This document shows positions 39,736 through 46,847 of a stretch of 64,000 bases of DNA, piece by piece. Both the position numbers and the translations under genes were made by a program. The notes beneath the pieces were generated by a model that had not been told where the DNA came from, searched no databases, and saw only the letters and a program-made list of their open reading frames with translations. Origin of the DNA: Flavobacteriales bacterium (lineage in GTDB: Bacteria; Bacteroidota; Bacteroidia; JACJYZ01); contig JACJYZ010000004.1 of the NCBI GenBank assembly GCA_020635855.1, forward strand, positions 744,001 to 808,000, in the 5' to 3' direction. How positions within the stretch are numbered: position 1 is the stretch's first letter; every line of letters starts with the position of its first letter.

Positions 39736-39905
39736 TACCGGAAGGAGTGTATGAGAAATAAAAAATGCAGTGAGAGTTCCAGTGTGAGTCTTAAGGTAAA
39801 ACAGTGTGTGGAGCCTGACATCAAAACTCAAACTCCACACTCACACTGTTTTTGTGGACCGGAGGGGACGGAAATCGAACTTTTTGGAGGATTTGAAGGC
39901 GGTGA

Positions 39906-40250
39906 TTAATGCAGATCGTTGAAAACCTGTTTTATTTGGTCTTTCAACTCATCCAGGTTGTTCTGAATAATTTCCCAAACGATTTCGTAATCAATACCGA
40001 AATAGTGGTGTACGATACGGTTTCTGAATCCGCGGATACGGTGCCAGTCAACCGCCGGATAATCGGTTTTGACATGATCCGGTATCCTGCCAGCTGCTTC
40101 ACCGATGATCTCAAAATTGCGGATGACCGCATCCACTGTTTTAGAATCGTTCATAAAGTCGTCAAAGGAAAACCCTGCTGTATAGGACTGGATCTTTTCA
40201 ATGCTGTCAAGTATATCTTCCAGTAGTAAGCCAGGACTTCTTTCAGACAT
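39906..40250 (-). CDS. hepT: HepT-like toxin (DUF86)
   Basis: A 114-residue all-helical protein with the RX4HXY motif of HepT toxins (RNRIVHHY near residue 76). HepT is an RNase-type toxin whose activity is blocked by its partner MntA, which adenylylates the tyrosine of that motif. The start overlaps the end of the nucleotidyltransferase gene by eight bases, so both are translated together. The pair sits inside a repeat array and looks like an acquired module. Confidence 0.88.
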   Translation of the reverse strand: MSERSPGLLLEDILDSIEKIQSYTAGFSFDDFMNDSKTVDAVIRNFEIIGEAAGRIPDHVKTDYPAVDWHRIRGFRNRIVHHYFGIDYEIVWEIIQNNLDELKDQIKQVFNDLH

Positions 40251-40533
40251 AAATGAGGCTTTTTGTGATCACATCCATGTACTTCTGTTTTATGCCCTTT
40301 TTTGAAACGAGATCAACCTTGGTATGAAGTAGCTTTTCCAGTTCATCAGCCAGGTCTATAAACTCCATCCCCACGGGTTTTTCAAATTCGACCAGGATAT
40401 CTATGTCGCTTTCTTCCTTTTGTTGGTTTTGGGCATATGATCCGAAAATACCCAATGACCGGATGGCGTATTTCCTGAACAAGGCATTCTTGTGTCCGGC
40501 AAGCACTGTGGTTATGTCCCTGAGATTGGTCAT
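40243..40533 (-). CDS. mntA: MntA-like minimal nucleotidyltransferase antitoxin
   Basis: A 96-residue protein with the nucleotidyltransferase motif GSX10DXD: GSYAQNQQKEESDID, followed by ILVEFEKPVGMEF. It is the antitoxin partner of HepT and acts by transferring AMP from ATP to the toxin. ATG 40533 is chosen because a -7 box ends four bases upstream; a longer in-frame ORF would overlap that box. Confidence 0.9.
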   Translation of the reverse strand: MTNLRDITTVLAGHKNALFRKYAIRSLGIFGSYAQNQQKEESDIDILVEFEKPVGMEFIDLADELEKLLHTKVDLVSKKGIKQKYMDVITKSLIYV

Positions 40534-40537
40534 ATAG

Positions 40538-40545
40538 CAAAGATA
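40538..40545 (-). promoter_or_regulatory. -7 promoter box for the hepT-mntA pair
   Basis: The minus strand reads TATCTTTG (TAnnTTTG), four bases from the MntA ATG; a leaderless transcript is likely. Confidence 0.55.
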
Positions 40546-40576
40546 GGAATTTGTAATCTCGGTTAGGAGAGAAGTC

Positions 40577-40696
40577 AGCATACAGTGTGAGCATACAGCA
40601 ACAGAGACAAAGACAACAAGGGTATATGGTGAATCGGAGTTTCTGTATGCTGTTGCTGTTTTGTGGCGCTAAATCGACATGACTTCGAACCGTCAC
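40577..40696. repeat. Repeat unit d: hairpin and T-arm-like end only
   Basis: It contains GCATACAG words and the hairpin arms CATACAGCAACAG / CTGTATGCTGTTGCTG, then TGGCGCTAAATCGACATGAC and, on the minus strand, a T-arm-like GGTTCGAA with imperfect stem. It matches the end of unit b and lacks the palindromes. Confidence 0.75.
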
Positions 40697-40983
40697 GATG
40701 TACTGCCGGCAAGTGAATGTGAGACAAACACCCATCGACAAAAGAAAGAATCCCAGCGGGATTCAACGTTTATAGAAAACACGGATGTTGGATAATTCTG
40801 CGACCCCGTCGGGGTCGTACATCATCCTACCTATGCAATCTTCTATAAACATTCAATGCCTCCGGCATTGGATTTTCGTCATGGATAAACACATTCCACT
40901 TGATCGGTACGCAGGCACTAAAAACAGCAAGAGCATACGGTGAGTTACTGTATGCTCCTCACTGTATGCTCTTGCTGTTTTCG
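40697..40983. repeat. Palindrome-cassette repeat unit e, abutting tRNA-Arg
   Basis: A complete unit: AATCCCAGCGGGATT (40749), CGACCCCGTCGGGGTCG (40801), AATGCCTCCGGCATT (40855), then a CAAGAGCATACGG/CTGTATGCTCTTG hairpin that reaches the 3' end of tRNA-Arg. Read from the tRNA, it has the same orientation as copy 1 beside tRNA-Ala, and the hairpin may end the tRNA transcript. Confidence 0.85.
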
Positions 40984-41055
40984 TGGCCCCGACAGGAATC
41001 GAACCTGTATCTAAAGTTTAGGAAACTTCTATTCTATCCATTGAACTACGGGGCC
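40984..41055 (-). tRNA. tRNA-Arg (anticodon CCT)
   Basis: The minus-strand acceptor stem GGCCCCG pairs with CGGGGCC, discriminator A at 40984. The anticodon loop TTCCTAA is closed by GAAGT/ACTTT (one G-U pair), with anticodon CCT at 41022-41020. The T-arm is CAGG-TTCGATT-CCTG. CCA is not encoded. It reads AGG codons. Confidence 0.93.
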
Positions 41056-41060
41056 GGGAT

Positions 41061-41089
41061 AATGTGTTAATATGCTGATGTGCTAATGT
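41061..41089. repeat. Terminal inverted repeat, left, of the four-helix-bundle module
   Basis: This 29-base arm starts AATGTGTTAATATGCTGATG and is the inverse complement, with two mismatches, of bases near 41518-41548. It overlaps the last codons of the S23-type gene. Confidence 0.8.
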
Positions 41090-41481
41090 GTTGATGACAT
41101 GCGGGACGTCATCTTTTTTGATGAATTTTCGTTTTGTATAGCTGTAGATATGATCCGGGATAACAATTTCTTTATCGATACCAGGTTGTTCGTAAGCCGC
41201 TCATCAGTGTTTGGATAATTTGTTGAATGCTTGCATAGGAGCAGCCAATACTCCGTTTCTTCGGCTTCTTTTTGGGCAATTTTCAATTTATGAATGAAAT
41301 CCGCTCTGCTTTCCGCCATTTGTGCTTCCCTTGCCAGAGCACCGATTGCTGTGCCGGACCTCAGCAGTTGTTTGGCAATTACGTATTTCTTTAAACCTTC
41401 CAATTCTTCGGAAAACTGCATAATAGCCAGTGCGAATTCAAATGTAACCTCAAGAAGTGGATTTTGTTGATCGTTTCCCAT
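41083..41481 (-). CDS. Four-helix bundle protein (S23 / IVS-type)
   Basis: A 132-residue helical protein of the family found in intervening sequences of 23S rRNA genes and scattered in Bacteroidota genomes: LEVTFEFALAIMQFSEEL, YVIAKQLLRSGTAIGALAREA, then FIHKLKIAQKEAEETEYWL. The family forms a pentameric four-helix bundle of unknown role, perhaps nucleic-acid binding. The C-terminal residues (RMSSTH) are encoded inside the left inverted repeat, so gene and repeat form one unit. Confidence 0.85.
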   Translation of the reverse strand: MGNDQQNPLLEVTFEFALAIMQFSEELEGLKKYVIAKQLLRSGTAIGALAREAQMAESRADFIHKLKIAQKEAEETEYWLLLCKHSTNYPNTDERLTNNLVSIKKLLSRIISTAIQNENSSKKMTSRMSSTH

Positions 41482-41517
41482 CCTGTCATTAGGTTATGAC
41501 CAATATGTTTTTTCGGT

Positions 41518-41548
41518 ACATCAGCACATCAGCATATTAACACATCAT
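41518..41548. repeat. Terminal inverted repeat, right, of the four-helix-bundle module
   Basis: The bases ACATCAGCACATCAGCATAT and the following TAACACATCAT mirror the left arm at 41061-41089. The metG stop codon lies within this arm. Confidence 0.8.
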
Positions 41549-43605
41549 CTTACTGTACTTCCATTCATCATCTCATCCTCCGGTTTGACAAAGCAAAGCT
41601 TGCCATCCGCATCTTCTGCCATCAGGATCATGCCTTGGGAGGGGATGCCCCGGAGTTTTCGGGGAGCCAAATTTACCAAAATCAATACTTTCTGCCCAAT
41701 GATATTTTCAGGTTGGTAAAACTGGGCGATACCCGATACCACCGTCCGCTTGTCGAGCCCTGTATCTATTGACAGTTTCAGCAGCTTGTCGGTATCCGGT
41801 ACCTTCTCCGCTTCCAGGATTGTTCCGGTGCGGATGTCAACCTTGGTGAAGTCGTCGAACACGATCTCGGGTTTTGCTTCCATGACGTTGGGTTTTTTCG
41901 GTTTGTTCCGGTTCAGTTTGTCTTTCTGTGCCTGGATGGTATCGACTTCGATCTTCTCGAACAACAATGAGGCCTTGCCCAGCTGATGGCCTTCCGGCAA
42001 GAGGTTCAACGTTCCGGCAACGTCCCACTCGCCACCTTCCAGTTGTAGCATGCCACGCAGCTTTTCGGCCGTGAAGGGCAGGAACGGTTTCATCACCACT
42101 GCCAATGCCGCACCGATCTGCAACGCAATATGCATAACAGTTTTCACGCGTTCGGGATCGGTCTTGATCACTTTCCACGGTTCGTTATCAGCCAGGTATT
42201 TGTTGCCGATGCGGGCCAGTTGTATGGCATCGGCAAGGGCTTCGCGGAACCGGTAGGCCTCAATGCCTTGTCCTACTTTCTCAGGAATGGCTTCGCATTG
42301 TTTGATGACTTCTTTATCCGCTTCTGTGGGTTGACCCAACGTCGGCACTTTTCCTTCATAATATTTGTCGGTGAGCACCAGCGCCCGGTTCACGAAGTTG
42401 CCGAAGATGGCCACCAGTTCGTTGTTGTTGCGTGCCTGGAAATCGTCCCAGGTGAATTCGCTGTCCTTCAGTTCCGGGGAAATGCTGCACAGTACATAGC
42501 GCAATACATCCTCTTTCCCGGGAAAGTCATCCAGGTACTCGTGCAGCCATACCGCGTGGTTGCGGGAGGTGGAGATCTTGTCGCCTTCCAGGTTCAGGAA
42601 TTCATTGGCGGGTACGTTCACAGGCAGGTTATAGCCACCATGCAGCTTCAGCAGAATGGGGAAGATGATGCAGTGGAATACGATGTTGTCTTTCCCGATG
42701 AAGTGCACCAGCTGTGTGTTGGGATCCTGCCACCGGCTTTCCCAATCGGTCTTGTGATCAAGGGCCCATTGCTTGGTAGCCGAAATATACCCGATCGGGG
42801 CATCCAGCCATACATACAGCACTTTTCCTACCGCATCGGGCAGAGGTACCTTCACACCCCAGTCGAGGTCGCGGGTCATGGCGCGTGATTGCAATCCGCC
42901 GTCGATCCACGATTTGCACTGTCCGATCACCTGTTTTTTCCAGGCTTTCGGATCGTGATGCGGTTTACCTTCCAGCGTACCCTGTTCGATCCATTCCTTC
43001 AGCCAGCCCTCCTCTTTCTGCATAGGAAGGTACCAGTGGCGGGTGGTTTTTAAAACCGGTGTTTTGCCGCTCAAGGTGGATAAGGGGTTGATGAGGTCCG
43101 TGGGGTTGAGGCTGCTGCCGCACTTCTCGCACTGGTCGCCATAGGCTTTGTCGTGTCCGCATTTCGGACAGGTACCTGTGATGTACCTGTCGGCAAGAAA
43201 CTGCTGGTATTCCTCATCAAAGAACTGTTCCGATTCCTGTACGTCAAATGCACCCTTGTCGTAAAGTGTTTTGAAGAAGTCGGCCGCCGTGTGGTGGTGA
43301 AGTTCCGAAGAAGTCCGGTGGTAAATGTCGAACGACATACCGAAACGTTCGAATGTCGCTTTGTTCAGCTCATGGTATTTGTCCACGATCTCCTGCGGTG
43401 ATACCCCTTCTTTTCTTGCCTGGATGGTGATGGCGGCGCCATGCTCGTCGGAACCGCAGATGTACACCACATCCTTACCACGCAGGCGCAGGTAGCGTAC
43501 GAAGATGTCGGCCGGCAGGTATGCGCCGGCGATGTGCCCTATATGAAGCGGCCCGTTCGCATAGGGAAGGGCCGAGGTAACCGTGTATTTGTCAGCGTTT
43601 GCCAA
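41545..43605 (-). CDS. metG: Methionine-tRNA ligase
   Basis: A 686-residue class I synthetase that charges tRNA-Met. HIGH motif is HIGH at residues 21-24 within YANGPLHIGH; the zinc knuckle is CPKCG...CEKC near residue 147; the KMSKS motif is KISTS in the phrase EGDKISTSRN. A C-terminal EMAP/Trbp-type tRNA-binding domain (about 580-686: VDIRTGTILEAEKVPDTDKL) is fused, as is common. The start appears to be TTG 43605: no in-frame ATG exists between it and the promoter box. Confidence 0.97.
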   Translation of the reverse strand: MANADKYTVTSALPYANGPLHIGHIAGAYLPADIFVRYLRLRGKDVVYICGSDEHGAAITIQARKEGVSPQEIVDKYHELNKATFERFGMSFDIYHRTSSELHHHTAADFFKTLYDKGAFDVQESEQFFDEEYQQFLADRYITGTCPKCGHDKAYGDQCEKCGSSLNPTDLINPLSTLSGKTPVLKTTRHWYLPMQKEEGWLKEWIEQGTLEGKPHHDPKAWKKQVIGQCKSWIDGGLQSRAMTRDLDWGVKVPLPDAVGKVLYVWLDAPIGYISATKQWALDHKTDWESRWQDPNTQLVHFIGKDNIVFHCIIFPILLKLHGGYNLPVNVPANEFLNLEGDKISTSRNHAVWLHEYLDDFPGKEDVLRYVLCSISPELKDSEFTWDDFQARNNNELVAIFGNFVNRALVLTDKYYEGKVPTLGQPTEADKEVIKQCEAIPEKVGQGIEAYRFREALADAIQLARIGNKYLADNEPWKVIKTDPERVKTVMHIALQIGAALAVVMKPFLPFTAEKLRGMLQLEGGEWDVAGTLNLLPEGHQLGKASLLFEKIEVDTIQAQKDKLNRNKPKKPNVMEAKPEIVFDDFTKVDIRTGTILEAEKVPDTDKLLKLSIDTGLDKRTVVSGIAQFYQPENIIGQKVLILVNLAPRKLRGIPSQGMILMAEDADGKLCFVKPEDEMMNGSTVR

Positions 43606-43627
43606 TGGTGCGTTTTCGTATCTTCGG

Positions 43628-43635
43628 CAAAGATA
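43628..43635 (-). promoter_or_regulatory. -7 promoter box for metG
   Basis: The minus strand reads TATCTTTG (TAnnTTTG). It overlaps the left 22-bp direct repeat that bounds the A+T-rich island. Confidence 0.6.
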
Positions 43636-43650
43636 ACAAGTTAGCCCACA
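43629..43650. repeat. Direct repeat bounding the AlbA_2 island, left copy
   Basis: AAAGATAACAAGTTAGCCCA and CA (22 bases) recur at 45559-45580 with one C/T difference. The copies bracket ~1.9 kb of A+T-rich DNA. Confidence 0.9.
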
Positions 43651-43736
43651 TCAGAATCTGTTACATCTTGTTCTAGGTGGTATGATGAAACTTCAGAATT
43701 CACAAGCTGTGTTTAACTAAAAAGCTAAATTGTTTT

Positions 43737-45374
43737 ATGGATGAAAGTTCAATTGTGGATAAAAAGTCGATTCGGTTTTTAAAAGCCAATGCTACGGATT
43801 GGGCTGAACTTGCAAAAGACTGCGTTTGTTTTGCCAATGCTCAGGGAGGCAGGATACTTATTGGCATTGAAGATGGTGCAGAAATGCCAGCAGAAGAGCA
43901 AGTGATCGACCATAGTTGGCCAGAGAAATTTCAAAAGAATATTAGTCAGCGAACAATCAATGTGGCGGTTACGGTTCACATTATGACTGCTGGGAATGGA
44001 GGAGAGTATATTGAGGTGTTAATTTTGAGGAATGGCCAAAGTATTGCATCAACAACAGATGGGCGGTATTATATAAGAGTATCGGATGATTGTAAACCTG
44101 TTCTTCCTGATGAGATGGCTCGTCTGGCTGCAGATAAAAACGCATTTATATGGGAAACACAAACAAATCGAAAAGTTCCTAAAACACGTTTGGATAAAGA
44201 TAAATTAAATCTCCTTGTCAAGGATATAAGGGCTTCAGATAGGGTAAGCGACTTTGTTAAGAGTAAATCAGAAGAAGAATTACTTCAACATTATTTTATG
44301 CTGAGTGGAGAGTACTTGACAAATCTTGGGATTCTTTGGGTAGGGCAGCGTCAGGATAGAGCAAGTTTGCTATATCCTCCGGCGATACAATTTATTAGGT
44401 ATAACGAACGTGACGAAAAAGTTTGGAAAAAGGTTCTAGATGATTATTCCTTGAATCCTAAAGAGCTTCTGGAAAGCGTCATTAATGATATTCCTGATTG
44501 GCAGGAAAGCATAGAGATTTCGGATGGCCTGTTTCGCAAAAACCTTCCATTCTTTCCGATTGAAGTAATACGTGAACTTGTGGTGAATGCATTGGTCCAT
44601 AGAACCTACACTACGAGAGGGGATATATTCATCAATCTCTATACTAATTATTTGGAGATACATAGTCCGGGGCGTTTGCCATATGGCGTTACTCCTCAAA
44701 ACATACTAAGCCAATCCGTTCGTAGAAATGAGCATTTGTCAAGGGTCTTTTACGATCTAAATCTTATGGAGAAGGAAGGTAGTGGTTATGACCTTATGTA
44801 TGAGCTATTATTACAAGTTGGTAAGCCAATTCCAGATGTTAGGGAGGGGGATGATAGGGTGACAGTCATTGTTCAAAAGCAGTTTGCGCACAAGGAGGTT
44901 GTAAACTTGATGGATAAGGCAAGTAAAGAATACGCACTAACCCAAAAAGAAATTATCGCTTTAGGACTTGTTGCTCAAAACGGATCGTTAAAGGCAATTG
45001 AACTTTCAAAACTTTTAAATCAGAAAGACGAAGTCGGGTTAAGGCATTGGTTGGGCCGTCTTATTGATTTTAAGGTTGTTGAAAGCAAGGGCAAGACCAA
45101 GGGGATGACTTATTATGTCAACCCCAAATATCTAAAACGCCTAAATTTTAAGGGGCAAACAAATCTAAAAACCATTGAGGTTCATAGACTGAAAGAATTA
45201 ATCTATCAGGATCTCTCAATGTATGCTGAAAGTTCAATAGGTGATATACATTTAAGAATAGGAAAAGAGATACCGAAACAAAGTATTAAGCATGAATTGA
45301 ATAAAATGTTGAAGAGCGGGGAAATTAAGAAGACAGGTGAGAGGAGATGGAGACGCTATTCTATCAACAAATGA
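43737..45374 (+). CDS. AlbA_2 / Schlafen-like ATP-binding regulator
   Basis: This 545-residue protein has an N-terminal AlbA_2 domain (about 10-130: WAELAKDCVCFANAQGGRIL, i.e. the 'FANAQGG' and GIEDG signature), a HATPase_c_4-like domain (about 275-370: EVIRELVVNALVHRTY and EIHSPGRLPYGV) and a C-terminal winged-helix part (about 410-545). The family acts in regulation or in phage defence. Base use is visibly richer in A+T than the neighbours. It is the only gene between two 22-bp direct repeats, and it splits metG from ldcA. Confidence 0.8.
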   Translation: MDESSIVDKKSIRFLKANATDWAELAKDCVCFANAQGGRILIGIEDGAEMPAEEQVIDHSWPEKFQKNISQRTINVAVTVHIMTAGNGGEYIEVLILRNGQSIASTTDGRYYIRVSDDCKPVLPDEMARLAADKNAFIWETQTNRKVPKTRLDKDKLNLLVKDIRASDRVSDFVKSKSEEELLQHYFMLSGEYLTNLGILWVGQRQDRASLLYPPAIQFIRYNERDEKVWKKVLDDYSLNPKELLESVINDIPDWQESIEISDGLFRKNLPFFPIEVIRELVVNALVHRTYTTRGDIFINLYTNYLEIHSPGRLPYGVTPQNILSQSVRRNEHLSRVFYDLNLMEKEGSGYDLMYELLLQVGKPIPDVREGDDRVTVIVQKQFAHKEVVNLMDKASKEYALTQKEIIALGLVAQNGSLKAIELSKLLNQKDEVGLRHWLGRLIDFKVVESKGKTKGMTYYVNPKYLKRLNFKGQTNLKTIEVHRLKELIYQDLSMYAESSIGDIHLRIGKEIPKQSIKHELNKMLKSGEIKKTGERRWRRYSINK

Positions 45375-45558
45375 GTGTAATAACACTAATAGAGTGTTAA
45401 TAGATTATTGATAGAGTTTCTCAATATGATTGATAATCAGTTAAATATATGTGTAGCTTTATTGCATTCTATCTTAAATATGGGTAGTGTGCAATTAGTT
45501 TAAGTGTTCGTTAATCACATAGAAGTTAGCTCTTAATAGGTCTTTAAAGACAATTAAG

Positions 45559-45580
45559 AAAGATAACAAGTTAGCTCACA
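45559..45580. repeat. Direct repeat bounding the AlbA_2 island, right copy
   Basis: AAAGATAACAAGTTAGCTCA and CA match the left copy at 43629-43650 except for one base. It ends three bases before the ldcA start codon. Confidence 0.9.
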
Positions 45581-45583
45581 CCC

Positions 45584-46492
45584 ATGCGTTTATCCCCACC
45601 GGTACTGCAAAAAGGAGATGTGGTTGGCATCGCAGCCACCGCCCGCAAGGTGGATTTGTCCGAGCTGGAAGCCGCCACACGCATGCTCGAAAGCTGGGGT
45701 CTTCAGGTACAACATGCACCCGGGTTGTTTGAAAGCGATCACCAGTTTGCGGGTAGCGACAACGTGCGTGCAGCAGGGTTTCAGGCGTTGCTGGATGATT
45801 CCCGGGTGAAGGCCATCCTCCTTGCCCGGGGCGGGTACGGCACGGTGCGCATGGTAGATATGCTCGATTTTGATGCCTTCCATCAACATCCCAAATGGAT
45901 CATCGGCTTCAGCGATGCGACGGTTCTGCACGCCCACATCCAACGCCATGTCGGGTGCGAAACCCTCCATGCACCCATGGCACTGACCTTTCCTTCGAGC
46001 ACGGAAGCTGCCGTGGACCGGTTGCAACGTGTGTTGTTCGGGGAGGCCCCGGTATACACGATCCCGGCACATCCGCAGAACCGGAAAGGCACAGCGGAAG
46101 GAATGCTGACCGGCGGCAACCTATCGGTACTATATAGTTTACTGGGTTCATCTTCCGATGCCGATTGGACCGATCGCATCCTTTTCCTGGAAGACCTCGA
46201 CGAGTATTTGTACCACATCGACCGGATGATGGTCAACCTCCGGAGATCCGGTAAACTGCAAGGCCTGGCAGGTTTGGTGGTGGGCGGATGCACGGATATG
46301 AAAGACAATCAGGTGCCTTTCGGTAAGACCGCTGAAGAGATCATTTCCGATGCCGTAAGTTCTTATGGCTACCCGGTCTGTTTCGGATTTCCGGCAGGCC
46401 ATGTGGCGGAAAACATGCCCCTGATCATGGGTCGCAAGGTTTTTCTTGAGGTGGATGACGCGGTTCGACTTACCTTTGCAGACCATGGCTGA
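45584..46492 (+). CDS. ldcA: LD-carboxypeptidase (S66 family)
   Basis: A 302-residue cytoplasmic peptidase for murein recycling that cuts the terminal D-Ala from tetrapeptides. The catalytic serine is S110 in IIGFSDATVL; the glutamate is in LEDLDEYLYHID (near residue 204) and the histidine in FPAGHVAENMP (near 270), matching the S66 triad. It begins just after the right direct repeat, so its original promoter may have been moved or replaced by the island. yraN overlaps its end by eight bases. Confidence 0.92.
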   Translation: MRLSPPVLQKGDVVGIAATARKVDLSELEAATRMLESWGLQVQHAPGLFESDHQFAGSDNVRAAGFQALLDDSRVKAILLARGGYGTVRMVDMLDFDAFHQHPKWIIGFSDATVLHAHIQRHVGCETLHAPMALTFPSSTEAAVDRLQRVLFGEAPVYTIPAHPQNRKGTAEGMLTGGNLSVLYSLLGSSSDADWTDRILFLEDLDEYLYHIDRMMVNLRRSGKLQGLAGLVVGGCTDMKDNQVPFGKTAEEIISDAVSSYGYPVCFGFPAGHVAENMPLIMGRKVFLEVDDAVRLTFADHG

Positions 46493-46847
46493 ACACAACG
46501 AACTCGGAAAACAGGGAGAGGCACTGGCCCTTCAGCACCTTCAGAAGGAGGGATATGAAGTCCTGGAACAAAACTGGGTGCATGGAAAGGAAGAGGTAGA
46601 CATCATTGCCCGCAAAGGCGACTGGCTCGTGATGGTGGAAGTGAAAGCCCGTATGACCAATGCATTCGGCGAACCCGAAGCATTTGTGAACCGAACCAAA
46701 CAACGCCACCTTGTATCAGCCGCCAACGCATATGTAGAGAAGGAAGGCATTGAGCTTGAAACACGGTTCGATATCATATCGGTGTTGTTCAAGGGAGGCA
46801 CCCATCAGATCAACCACATTGAAGACGCATTTTACCCTACGCTATGA
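46485..46847 (+). CDS. YraN family (UPF0102) nuclease-fold protein
   Basis: The 120-residue protein has the restriction-endonuclease-like motif of UPF0102: GKQGEALALQHLQKEGYEVL, EVDIIARKG and VMVEVKAR (the D...ExK residues). ATG 46485 gives the normal N-terminus; a longer frame would run back into ldcA. The function is unknown, with a DNA-processing role suspected. The last four bases overlap the next gene (ATGA). Confidence 0.88.
   Translation: MAEHNELGKQGEALALQHLQKEGYEVLEQNWVHGKEEVDIIARKGDWLVMVEVKARMTNAFGEPEAFVNRTKQRHLVSAANAYVEKEGIELETRFDIISVLFKGGTHQINHIEDAFYPTL

Noticed and set aside
39322..39761. Short plus-strand ORFs starting MKESQRDSMFIEN or containing KESQRDSMFIEN
   Set aside because: These are translations of the AATCCC palindrome and its flank, repeated in each copy. 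They are not independent genes.
39187..40983. CRISPR array
   Set aside because: The repeats are not evenly spaced short direct repeats with unique spacers, and no cas gene is present. The elements are palindromic cassettes and hairpins.
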